In this document: positions 37,181-48,500 of the stretch, piece by piece
Numbering within the stretch: the first letter of the stretch is position 1
Layout: each line of letters begins with the position of its first letter
From: Pyrrhosoma nymphula
Taxonomy: Eukaryota; Arthropoda; Insecta; Odonata; Coenagrionidae
Direction of reading: 5' to 3'
DNA: 64,000 nt
NCBI GenBank assembly: GCA_963573305.1
Contig: OY754336.1
Coordinates: forward strand, 17,954,699 to 18,018,698
The notes under the pieces: model-generated
What the model was told of the DNA's origin: nothing
The model's input: the letters and a program-made list of their open reading frames with translations, nothing else
Databases searched by the model: none
Program-made: the position numbers and the translations under genes

Positions 37181-38430
37181 CTCAAGTGGACAGATACACC
37201 GCAAGGTTTAAGTGCTCGTAATAAAGTATCAAATTCGTCGAAATGTAATTGAGAGAAAAAAAGAAAGAAGAGACGGCTCGCGTCCGAATACTTTCCAATG
37301 GAAAGCCATTGACAGTTAACGAAGGTATTTTCAAGGATATGTATGTAAGAAGTGTCTGATGGCGAACTAGTAATGTGCATAAAAGTGAAAAGATGTCCCA
37401 GAAATGGGAAATCTCGGGTAAATATTGCTTAAAAACATACCAACCAGATGGTAGAATACCCAATGATGATGACATTAGCAAGAAAGGTTCCATAAAATTA
37501 TATCATGTCTCACGCGTCTCCAAAACAAGGTTTTCTGAGGGGTATAAAGATAAATATTTGAGTAATTGAGATTAAGTTAAAAGTCCATTTTTCCGTATGT
37601 TTCAGGGACATCCTCCTATTGTCATATTTTACTCCAAATCTCAAACTTAACCAGTGGTAATTGCGTGGAATTCCGTAACGTGAGCATTATCAAGAAATGA
37701 GAAGTAGCAACAGCCTTTAATCTCTACTGGGACAGGAATTTTAGCTTGTGATTAAGATACAAGGAGGCCCTGCCCCGCTTGGCAACACCGGACACATTAA
37801 TTGGAACATAAAAACGACCATGCACGAATAGCGGCGAATAAGCAAGCCATTCCCACCGTTCAGGAAACCTCGCACTCGAAGCGGAGACGTCCGCGGGGGC
37901 CATTAAGTGAATATGAGCACGGTTGATTACAGATTGGACGCAGCGGGGCGCCGGTAACCGCGGATCGTCGGGGAAAACAAGCGAGTGATCATCGGCAAAG
38001 ATGCTTTTTTTGCTCCAGACTCGGTCACGATGTCACATTATGTCGACTCGAGTCTTCTCGTCGGTCAAGGTCGTAACACATCCCGAAGGAGGGAAAAGCG
38101 GGTGCGAAGGAATAATCTTACGCCCTCCTAGCACCTTGGGGGCGTTGCCTCACCCCCTGTGGATCGGGACAAATCTCCAGTCGTTTCACAGTCTGACCGA
38201 GGGGGAGGCACGCCACCACCCGTTAACGAGGTCTCGCATAACCGCGCGCATTTAATCGCAGGTGCGAACAGAGGGGGCAGGGTGCTTTCGCACCCCGTGT
38301 ACACGAGCGACCGGAACGAAAGTGGGGAGGAGCGGGGGGCAGGGAGGGGATTAAACAGCTCCTCCGAGGGAGAAGGAGGATGAGCACGAGGTACCGACGA
38401 GCGGGCATTGATGGCTGAGACGAGGGCGGC
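37181..38430. other. Mixed stretch, AT-rich then GC-rich
   Basis: AT-rich to about 37740, then GC-rich with CpGs to 38430. A GCCGATGAT on the minus strand at about 37990 mimics an RT box by chance (see rejected list). No gene recognised. Confidence 0.45.
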
Positions 38431-39333
38431 TCGGAAAAAGCGTGAAACGACGTCGTTCTCTTAATTTTTAACGCTCGGCGCAGCGTGGTAACAATTCAAG
38501 AGATGTTTCTAAGGCTCACCAGGCTACCCATCATCCATAAAGGAGGCGTACTTCAATGGCGGAGATTAAAAGTACTTTACTACTCTGTCATCACATGAGA
38601 TTAAAGTTTGCTTCCTACGGTACTCAATTATGTACCTTTTTAACTAACAACTAGGCAATCTAGTCCCAAATACGCCAAAGCCCGGGTCGCGACAAGAACT
38701 TGTGAACTGCAATAGTCAATCATGACAGTGGCCATATTCAAATAAAAAATCTGAGTTCTCTTTTCAAAAAAACCTCAGACTGCGAGTTGAAAATGGTGCT
38801 TTACGAAAAGGCAGACGAAATAAACACAAGTTCTGGTAACTAAAATGGAATGATAATAACTGAATTCATACGAAATCGATAGGTCTTCTAAGGGCATACC
38901 TCTTCAGTCCTATGATAGACACACTCCTGACTTCACACAGGCGGTACACAGTACGATTTTGTGTTTTAAATACGCCGCAAATTAGTTCCACGCCAAACCT
39001 CTAATGATAAGCTTAATTTAGCGCTCTCAAGCAGAGACTAATGAACGAAGGCAGATAAAATTGTCGTACAGCTTAAAAAGCTGTCACTTCTAGCTATAAA
39101 ATAATACGCTCCGTTCAATTAATTCGAGTTTTACGTCGTTTTATAAACATCATCAAGAGATTTGATAACAAATACCAAAACTCAAACTTATATACAAAAA
39201 TAATAACAATTAAATGGAAAGGTAAAACTATTTAGATATAGACCTAATTTCATCTCTGGTTTTAACTACTGCAGGAAAACAAACAGAGAAGCTGTAATGC
39301 TGATTCTGGTTATTTCTGTGCAAGTAATCTTCT
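38431..39333. other. AT-rich spacer upstream of the hAT pseudogene
   Basis: No family recognised. The last hundred bases may contain the 5' part of the transposase in decayed form. Confidence 0.4.
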
Positions 39334-40026
39334 CGGATATTCCACCGGGTAAAAGATTCCATGTTGGCTAGGGTTGCCATTAGTGAACCAAAAGTGAATT
39401 ATGTTGAGATCAGTACAGATGCCAGTAATGACAAGCATATAAAAATGTTTCCTGTTCTGGCCCAAGATTTTGATATCACTGACGGTGTTCAAAGTAATTT
39501 ATTACAGTTAAATGAGTTTGACAAATAAACCTCCAGTACAGTGTCTGATTTTGTATATAAAGTAATTTCCGAATTCAGCCTTAATGACAAAGTTTGTGCT
39601 TTTGGTGCGGATAACACTAACACTAAATTTGGAGGTGTTGGAAGAAAAGGGGAAAACAATGTATTCAGAAAACTAGAAAACAAATTAAACTGGTTCCTAG
39701 CAGGGGTAGGTTGCCCAGTTCATGTATTACATAACGCACTCCTAAGTTGAACAGACATACTTTCAAAAGATATTCAAAGTATAATTATTAATGTGTATAA
39801 CCACTTTTCAATTTATACTGTTCATGCAGCAGCACTAAAGGATTTTTGTGATTTCCTGCATATGACACACAGATATCTACTCAGTCAAATAAAAAATAGG
39901 TAGATGAGCTTATTTCCTGCAATTGAAAAGTTCATATACATGTTTCAGGCCCTTCAATCATACTTCCTATCTCTTGATTAGTGTCCAAGTCTTCTCAAGA
40001 CTTTTTTTTCTAGTGTAGAAAACTAA
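39334..40026 (+). pseudogene. hAT-superfamily transposase pseudogene
   Basis: One reading frame on the plus strand runs for about 230 codons interrupted by four internal stops (TAA 39526, TGA 39748, TAG 39901, TAG 39979) before a final TAA at 40024. It shows the order VEISTDASND...KMFPVLAQ, then DKVCAFGADNTNTKFGG, then GVGCPVHVLHNALLS and MSLFPAIEKF. This matches the catalytic core of hAT transposases and of transposase-like zinc-finger (ZBED) proteins, with the STDAS, GADN(T/A)NT and C-xxH-xxHN motifs in place. The TAG at 39901 sits where the family normally has Trp (RW-LSLFPA). No frameshift is needed over the whole span. The zinc-finger N-terminus and C-terminal dimerisation part are absent or unreadable, and no terminal inverted repeats were found. 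Confidence 0.8.
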
Positions 40027-40180
40027 GTATAAAAGCCCAGATTCATTATAATTTGACGAATTATCGAGCCATATATTATTTTGAATAATTTATCTTTCCT
40101 CTATGACTGGAGCTATCTTCCAATATTTTTAAGTATGTAGTGCACAAATATTACCCAAGCTCTAAAAAAACACGAAAAAT
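40027..40180. other. Short spacer after the hAT pseudogene
   Basis: AT-rich; nothing recognisable. Confidence 0.5.
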
Positions 40181-41760
40181 GGGAGAATAAATCGTCCAAC
40201 ATAGAAAATAATTATCGCCACTTAGGTGAAGGCGGAGTTCCATCATCGCGGTCTCAGTTGTGCTAGAGCAGCCACCAAAGGCGGAATGGAACACACACTC
40301 TCCCCCTCCGAGTATCACTCGTATCAAGGGAATCGGAATTCTTGTGACTCCGGCCGAAGACATTTTTTCAGGCACGACATAAACGGAAAAATGTCTCGCG
40401 CACGGAAGCGCCGTAGATCACACGGCCGCCGGGTATATCTCGGGACAGCGAACAAGTGACGCGGAGACGACACGGGCTGCATGCCGGGAGCCCACCGCCA
40501 CCGATTCCAGAAGAAGGCATAAAATAACCGACCGTTTTATTAATTCCGAGAGCCTCGGACAGTTGGCGCAGAATGATAATCTCACCGCCGCCACTCAATT
40601 CTTCACCCGGGAGCAAACGTCTCTTATCAGCATACGTCCAATCTCCTCGCCTGCTTTCTCACCTACCCGGCTACCAACTCCGCCCCCCCTATCCCACTCC
40701 CCTGCCCCGCTCCATCAGCCACCCCCATAACCGAGCTCCGCCACTGCATCAAGACGATGGGTACTAATGTCCCCGCACGCTTTCTTCTTCGCCCTGGACC
40801 TTCCCCCTATTCTTCAACATTCTTCTTCCTCTCCCGCGTCCATTCGCATCGCTTTCCTTCATCCTAGACTACCTCGACCGCAACAAGGACTTCTGTCTTT
40901 AGCGCACTCATCTCCTCAATCTTGCTTCCCCAAGTCCGCCGGACGCCCTGAATAATAACATCCCACTCCAACACTTCCACCGTGCTGCCATCACTAACAA
41001 CCGCCGTCTTCCCCTCGCCGTCCTCCAAACACGGCAAATATTGCGTGCGCAGTGGCGAGGATAAACATTGAGCATCCTCCCGACTCGCTTCGTGTGCGTG
41101 AGTACACGTTCCCCCACCGCGGTTCCTTTGCACCTCGTAAACCCGCGGAGACACGGTGGCTCGCCACCACACACGTGTGAGCCTCGATTGCCCTTCAGCG
41201 AACGAGGCAGCCACTGCGGATGCTCCGGCATCATCCCTCAACGCGCCGTTAAACCCGACGCGCCGAACACACCACGCATCCAACTCCCAGGCCCCCCGAG
41301 CTACCGCCCACGCCCGCCCCGAGACCCCGGACGAAGGATGACCCCCGAGTCCAGTACCGACGGAGGCTCCCGAGTGAGCGACACCTCCGCGACGTCGGGG
41401 AATCGGGCGTCTACCCCCGCAGGCGTCCCGGGATCGCATCCATCCCCAACAACAACCAACTCTCCTCGCGCCCCCATCCCCACAGCAAACGACAACAACA
41501 GGAGCGGCCTTCCACCGCGGGGGGGTAGGGTGGCGGGGGGGACTACAGGCCAACCCTTTCATGCGACCCTTCACTCCGTCCGTCTCGGCACGGAATCCGA
41601 CAAATAGTTCCTCCTTCCCAGAAGTCGAGACCTTGATCTGACCTCCCGACAACGCGCTCAAGCTGATTCTTCCTCCCGACGACGCACGGCTGAGAATGTT
41701 CCTCCGGGCATACCCGGTTGGTTACCCAATGTCGACCGCCGCATTAGTCTAAAAGGGGGG
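40181..41760. other. Large GC-rich island with long open frames
   Basis: GC-rich throughout, C/T-rich on the plus strand at 40590-40950. A minus-strand frame is open over 40864-41661 (265 codons) and a plus-strand frame over 41068-41607 (179 codons, Pro/Ser/Thr-rich). The C-terminal part of the minus frame (ending EMSALKTEVLVAVEVV) reads like real protein, while its N-terminal half is Gly/Arg/Ala-rich. Three frames are open together, as expected in DNA poor in stop codons. No domain is recognised, so neither is called as a gene. Confidence 0.4.
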
Positions 41761-43848
41761 TGGATGAAAAATGCGCGTCACAGTGTCGTGTCTAAACGCC
41801 ACTCGTTTGTAAACGTCCACCCCTTTGCCTCCATTACAGCGCCCGGGGAGTTGATACCTCGCGGTCAGACGTTTCGTTTTTGGCGGGCCGTTATCAGATG
41901 TGACCCTCTCGGGCTACATGAGATTCTGTGGCAGACATGGGGGAGATGCTGGCGAGATATTACGGGAATTACGGTCGAAGGAGAAACAAAATTCACCATT
42001 ATATCAAAGAAGAAAAAGTAGCAGAATGAGCATTGCTTTTCCTCAAGGACAGCGCAAGTAAATGGCAGTAATGATAACAAATCCTATCGCCATTTAAGAA
42101 AGAACACAGAATTGGAGGTATCGTGCTCGGGTGTGGGTAACTGACAAAAAAACGTTTTGATCCAACGAACGGCCCAGAGTGGAATCTTCGAAGACCATTT
42201 TAAACATTCATTAGGCGGTAACATAAATAACCTTATAAGAAGTGCTCAAACCACCTTTTCTGCATCCGTAACTCCTCCACCAGTTTTCTTTCTTAAGTAT
42301 CCATGCCGTGCACTCGTTGTTTATTTTAGGCAATTTGTATAGCCATTCCAATAAAAAATTCAAAATGAAAAGCATCGGTCGAAATCGAAAAGATCCAATG
42401 AGAGCTGGTGATATTTCAAGGATTGTTATCATCTCTCTCTGAGCAGTCTCCGTAGCTATCGAGTGATTGGCAACCATCACAGCGACCGTTAGAAATCTTA
42501 ACTCGGACGTAAGGAATAGCTTAAAGTTTGTTAAAATAAATACCACCAGCGTGCCATTCCAACTATAAAAGTGATAATCACTGTGAAGGAGAATTGGTTG
42601 GGAATAGCAATCGCCTACGATGCACAGAAAGTCACTCCATTTGCAATAAACTCATTCATGAGAACAAAAGACTAACGTGAAATCGAGCAGTGATTTTTTT
42701 CCGGAAGTTTGCAACGCCGAGACAAGGAGTCTTTTATCGTGCGCTCACTCATCAGGCGACAGCGGAAAGGCATTTCGATATCACACGCGGCACGACTCTT
42801 GTGTCACGATCTTAGCCCTGCACACGAGTTTGCCCCCCCCCCCCCCTTCGGTGCGCCTCCAGTTTTCGAAAAAAAATACCCACAGGGGGATCGCAACGGC
42901 GAATCTGCACCGGTTTTTTCGTGGCAAAGAGAGCTTTTTTGAGATCGGACTTTCTCAATTCCCTCAAGCTCACGCTTTTTACCTCTCGATCGCTATCTGA
43001 GACCGGAATCGGCACGGTCTGGATTAATACCGCCCTGGAAGATGGTACCTGCATTAAATGGAAGTTGAGAGAGGACTCTTGTTTCGCCAGGGGAAATGGC
43101 GATCAAAATTCAATGCCGAAAGCAACGTACGGTACTGTTTAATAACAGAGAATAACCTCGAAGGCATGATGTTGAACACCAACGTCTGCCATCACAGTAT
43201 TACTCAAATTACTCAACCAACCACAAGAAAAATAAAAGGGAAATAAAGAAAGAAAAATTAGGAGAAAATGATAAATAAATCATTATAGATGTTGGCCCTT
43301 TAGGCGTCATGCGCAGGCCATCCTGCGTCCTCACATGATTTACCTCTAATTTTCTTTTTGAAAGCAAGCGATAAAACCGCGCTAATTGTAGAAATAAAAT
43401 AATAGGTGAATATTTTATAGTAAGGTCTAGCATACTAGTGTTTTATACGGCAATGTGAAACCACAGGCAAATACTACATAATAAACTACGGGTCTCATCA
43501 TGATTCTCCTTTACATATTGTCTAAACCAGAGACTTCAACGTCGTGACTGACCAACTCCTGCGAGTAATTTAAAAATACTTTCTCCGCGTCGCCAACACA
43601 AAGCGGTGAAATGTAACCTTTCCCCTTCACCAGATTGAAACCAAAATACTGCAAACAGGATGGCGCATAGTAGAGCATGTCAATCCTTTACATGCAAGTA
43701 ATCTCCAGAGTTTTGACCACTCAATTTACACAGATAAAGAAAATAGATCCCAAGACAGCAATTGAAATGTACTCTCTTATGTATCATATATAAGAACGTT
43801 TTATTAATATTTACAATACAAACAGTTGAAATGACTTTTTCACTCGCT
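41761..43848. other. AT-rich stretch with a 14-C run
   Basis: A 14-C run lies at 42833-42846 in a small GC-richer block (42670-43050). No gene, RNA or repeat recognised. Confidence 0.5.
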
Positions 43849-44050
43849 GGGGAGAAAACTGGGGAAGCGTGGAAGAGGAAGGAGGAGGATAGGAATACTG
43901 GACGCAATATAAGGTGGTAGAAGATATGAGGAATTTAAGAAGCATCTAATGGCGGGACATCCTTAGGGGGGAAAGCGGAACAATGTCTCAAAATTTGGGT
44001 TGCAGGATGGGGACGATCCAAGAATCTACCAATCAGCAGGTAGATTACTT
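43849..44050 (+). mobile_element. Non-LTR retrotransposon 3' end, copy 3
   Basis: This plus-strand copy aligns with the minus-strand copy at 11705-11900. It covers the last coding codons (from AACTGGGGAAGCGTGG), the stop region GCGGGACATCCTTAGG, and the 3' UTR ending CAATCAGCAGGTAGATTACT. It is 5'-truncated, as is usual for target-primed insertion. Divergence from the 11.7 kb copy is higher than between the two copies at 12.0 kb. Confidence 0.75.
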
Positions 44051-44530
44051 AAGTGAGTGCCGTTAATCAACGCATAAATAGCAGCCCTAGCACGCCAACC
44101 GCTGAGCATATCGGAATAAACGCCAATGCGAAGACTGTATGGTCACCACACAAGAGAAAATTGGTAATTTACATGCCAAGCAAAAAAAATAATTATTTTT
44201 CACTCCAGAGGGAAATAATTGGTAATGAAGACTATTAAAAAGAGAAATGAATGAAGCGCACACATAGTTTCGCATGAACGCTAACGCGAGAAACACACAG
44301 GAAATAATACATTAATGAAGGTCAAAGGCAAGTTATCGATCGGGACTCGATTACTTGTTGACTACACTCGTCCCAGCGATTGAAGACGCCTTCCGCATGT
44401 GGAATGCGCGGCAACGAAACGCCACATCACCGACGGGCAACCGTCCCCGATTCAATAATTAATTGCATCGGATGCCCTTGCCCATACAATATAAACTCAT
44501 AAATATTGAGAATATAGCTATAATGGTAGC
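44051..44530. other. AT-rich spacer
   Basis: No feature recognised. Confidence 0.5.
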
Positions 44531-45800
44531 TCGGATGGGATAGCATGAGAAATGTACCCACCGTTTCCCCCCAACTTTTAATTTATTTGAGAGGAAATAT
44601 TTCAGGATCGGAACCCCCACCTGTCAACAGCGAGAGATGCCGCGAGCCGAGAGACGCGGCCCGCATGGACCGAGGAGAAAGCGATCTCATGTGCATTATT
44701 ATTAGGGTATTAGAGGGGGGTTGGGGGAATCATAAATTCTTCTGCGCGAGCCGATATGCTGGGCAGGGCGTGCGTGGGGCCGGGCCTTATATGAGGAGAC
44801 GAGAGAGCGGAGAGGGACGGATGCGACGGCATTAAATTAAAATCGACGCTTAATAGGGGGACGACTTTTTGAATAAGTAAATTAGCATTTAAGATCAACT
44901 GCCAAAAGGTTTACTTTCTGCACGCACATACTATAGGGGAGATGGTGCGGGAGGATGGGGGGGGGGGCAGGGATAGGGGAACGGGTTTTCGCGTCCGGCC
45001 GCAAAAATCATACTCCCACCCCCACGGCAACGAGCAAATATGCTCGACGGAAGCGGTGGGGGACGCATATTAGCTCGGTCCGTCCCACTGCGGCCGTGTG
45101 CGTCAACCGCTCCCTGAGCCACGCAAGACGTCCGCGATGAGGAGAGAAGACGAGGTTGAGCACGGGGGAGCGAAAGGGGAAGAGGAGACGGGAGCTACTA
45201 AGTGATATCGACGGAGCGGAGCGACAAAAAATAAGGGGAGAGCACCGGAGGAGTCTCTCTCGAGAAAGCGGTGTTGGGATCGGGCGTTCACACCCCCCGG
45301 GGTGATTATTTTGCCAATTTACGGGTCCTAGTTGAAAAATAGATCCGCTTGCTAACCGTAAGGATATTGAAAATTCAGGCGGAGCCAATGTATCGGTGGA
45401 AGGGTACAAAATAGGACGGTTCGGACATTCCGCACGACGGTGACGAGGATCTAGCTCTATTTCGGCCATAGAAATCGATCGGTAAGAGAGTTCCAAAATA
45501 ACCTCCTTCTCTCCCCCCCCCCCCCCAGAGAAGACTAAACCCTAGCGAGGAGATGAGAAGAGGTGTCCGGATGAGGAAGAAGATGCGACGACCCTGACAC
45601 GAAGAAGAGGGTAGCGCAATGGGAGCGGGGACCGCGTCCTGCGTCGACCGTGTAGGAGGGTCCGCCGCGGATCCGCGGGAGCAGAGGGGGCAAGGGAGAG
45701 GCATCTTTCGCGGCGGCGGCGACGGGCCTCGTCAAGGCGGGGAGGCAAACGGAGGCAGAGAACCAGTCAGTCCATTGTTATGTTCGAGGGAGATAAAAGG
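44531..45800. other. GC-rich island with G and C runs
   Basis: An 11-G run lies at 44957-44967 and a 14-C run at 45513-45526. Many CpGs. Minus-strand frames up to 162 codons are Arg/Ser/Pro-rich and not recognised. Confidence 0.45.
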
Positions 45801-45829
45801 CGGTACTTCTTTTTAATTTGTGAAACATT

Positions 45830-46560
45830 TAAATAATTAACAAGTTACCCCTTCGAGCATTTCCTAGAGCTAACATAAGAGTTGATTGTACCATTATAAT
45901 CAGGAATAATTAGTTTCACATCTGAAAACATCAGCAACCAATCCGAAGATCGGTTTGTCGTCCCTGATGGAAATTCCCTTAAATTCTAGGAATTTATTTC
46001 CCTAGAACTTTTTTTTTACAAATGAAAGACAGTAATTTTCCCAGAATAAAAGGTAAAATCTTCATATATTGGAAAAATTACACCATTAATTGCATGGAGT
46101 GCAGTGTGCAGCGCATAGAGTGAATAAATGACTATAGAGGAAAAGTATACATCCATAAAAAAAATATATAAAATATATTCTGCAACGTTTAATTTATACA
46201 ACCATAGTGTTATCATAATTAATTATAATGAGATTGATGAAATATTTCTAAAAAAAAAGATGTGTAACCATTATAAAAATCACCTCTCACAGCCAATTAC
46301 ATTTGGTGTAAAACAAATATATCCTAAGCCACTGCAACTCACTTTCAAAAGCATTTCCCATGAGGGAAAATGTATTCTAGGTAAATTATTCCCTAGAAGT
46401 ATATTTTCAAGGGAAAGCGGGGGTTCAATTTTCTAGGGAATTTTCCGACATAGGTAGATCCTTACTTTTTCACTCACACTCACGAGCAAATATTTTGATT
46501 TATACTAAATACTTGTTCTTATAGGGCTTGCCCTAGAACAATAACTTTTCTAGGTATCCA
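45830..46560. repeat. Cluster of TTCCCTAGAA palindromic motifs
   Basis: The decamer TTCCCTAGAA occurs at 45998-46007 and 46389-46398, and its exact inverse TTCTAGGGAA at 46431-46440. The first two are each preceded by a near inverse (TTCTAGGAA at 45984, TTCTAGGTAA at 46375), forming two similar small hairpins 390 bp apart. A partial CCCTAGAA lies near 46531. The enclosed DNA is AT-rich with no coding. The two hairpins might mark the ends of a small element or be binding sites. Confidence 0.5.
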
Positions 46561-48080
46561 TCACTTCGTCAGCTTCAGGTCCAATGCTTTCCACAGACAC
46601 TACGGGCGTTCAGGCGCTCCGGAGGCGCGTTCGCTAATCAAATTCTATCGAAAAAAGGCTCGCTTCTACCAGTCGGTTTAACATAGAGTGTTATATTGGC
46701 GGTGAAAAAATAAAATAGCGTCATGTAGTGCGTTCATATGAATTTACTTGTTCAATTGACTTTTCACCAATCCATTTAACGTTAACGTTTTGGTGGAGTG
46801 TTTTTTCGCTGCTACTCCGTTCAAGCCTCTTCTCCTTTTGACTTTCTATCTTCCATCTCAGTTCTTTTCCTACCTCATCTTCTCATCCAACCAGGTATTT
46901 TCTTCTTTTTCACCCCCGCTCCCGGAAAGCCATACATCTCGTGATCTTCAAACATTTTCCTCGAATTCTCATCGCCTCTGATTGATTCATCATCAGGCAT
47001 CACCGTCGCGCCACACGGTGCACTTCTCCAGTTTACTTCGATTTTCCTCCAACAACTCTTCCAAAATAAGATACAATCACGACCTCCCAAGTACGGGATT
47101 GACACAACTATCACACCAAGCACTTCTCCGTTTGCCTGTTATTTTGCCTCTGCTATTTTCTGGATCTTTCCCTCAACCCAAACCCCAAACAAATAAAAAT
47201 ACCCAATAAATAAATGCATTTTTCTGTAAAAATCTCGACGAAGGGAATAGTTCTCGGATCTCCGACTGGGCTGAGGAGTTTTCGAGGTTGATTCCGATAT
47301 CGTCTCTCTCAAGACAATGACGGAGTCAGCTGTCGAAACATCGTTCATCCAAGTCTCAGCCCGGTTATGGATCTGAGAACTCCACTCAAGAAATACGCCG
47401 GGAAAAAGTCACGTACTTTGTCAAGCCGACAAATTCCAACATAGTCCAGTCCAGAGGATAAGTAGTCCTTTTTTCTCGCTGCTACGGGCGCAAGCCCTCT
47501 ACTGCCGAAGCAATAGTATAAGCGAGAGGGAGGAAAGTTAGGAGAATAACAAGGGGATGTTGGAACTGGAATGGCAACCGATGGAGGGGAAGTGATGACA
47601 CGATTTTGGGTTAAGACTAATTTAATACTATTTAAAATTTAAATGATAGAGCGGAAAGTGATTTTTTCTTATAATAACAATAATCTCAAAGTATAAGGAA
47701 TGTTCTAATAAAATAATACTAATATATAATATTATCATTATTTTACTATTATTGTTTTTGTTTTTAATTTTATAATATTGTTAAACAATTTAATGAGATT
47801 AATTTTACTACTTAATTATAGTATTAATGTCTCTTTTTCATTTTCAGACTTGGGCGTTCGGAAATAAATAAGGAGTTAGATAGCGGTTAGTTAGGTTGGG
47901 AAAGTTGGATCATAAGAGCCTTCCCCAAGAGTGTATTCGTCCGTGGAGGGAGGTGACGAACCAGTATCGACAATAAAGCACATAAAAAGCATGAAGACCG
48001 AAGGAACCTCATCGAGGCTTCTCTAAATCGCATCCATCTGAATGAAAAAAAAGGCCGGGTAGAGAATTAGCAAACAATCA
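46561..48080. other. Unassigned stretch
   Basis: Bases 46790-47215 are pyrimidine-rich and followed by three AATAAA-type signals (47189-47215), giving a look of a transcript 3' end, though no exon is recognised. An 82-codon minus-strand frame (46875-47123) is protein-like but unidentified. The region 47620-47840 is very AT-rich. Confidence 0.35.
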
Positions 48081-48500
48081 ACGCACTCTTCCTCCTCCCA
48101 CTCCTCCTTCCCCGCACTATCCGCAGGAGAGGGTAGCAGGGGGGGGGGGGGGAGAGAACGCGGCGTGGCATCAAAGGACATCCCTTGCACACGCACGTCG
48201 TTCGAGGCGCAAACCCTGCCGGGGTTATTCCATCCGCGTCCAACCCTCCTCTCGTCGTACTCTCGCCGGGGCCATAAATCGAGGCAAATATGAGGAGTGG
48301 GCGAGGCATTCGTGGGAGCGACGACGCCAGAGTCACCGGTGGTTGGCGAGGGCGGAAAGGGGGAGGGAAGGTTGTACCGAGAAGATGATGCCATTTCCGG
48401 CCCAAGTGCGCGGAAGGTAGGATCCTCGAGGAACTGTAGAGCACTCTGCCGCTCTACTTGCACTTGCAGGTAGTTTGAGCGAGATATTTCCCTAGTCATA
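48081..48500. other. GC-rich block with a 14-G run
   Basis: Contains 14 G at 48139-48152. The overlapping minus-strand frames (125 and 162 codons) cross the run and are Pro/Ser/Arg-rich; not called. Confidence 0.45.

Noticed and set aside
37975..38010. FADDHSLV-like reading on the minus strand resembling an RT catalytic box
   Set aside because: No other RT motif flanks it in any frame, the surrounding peptide is unlike RT, and the region is GC-rich; a chance match.
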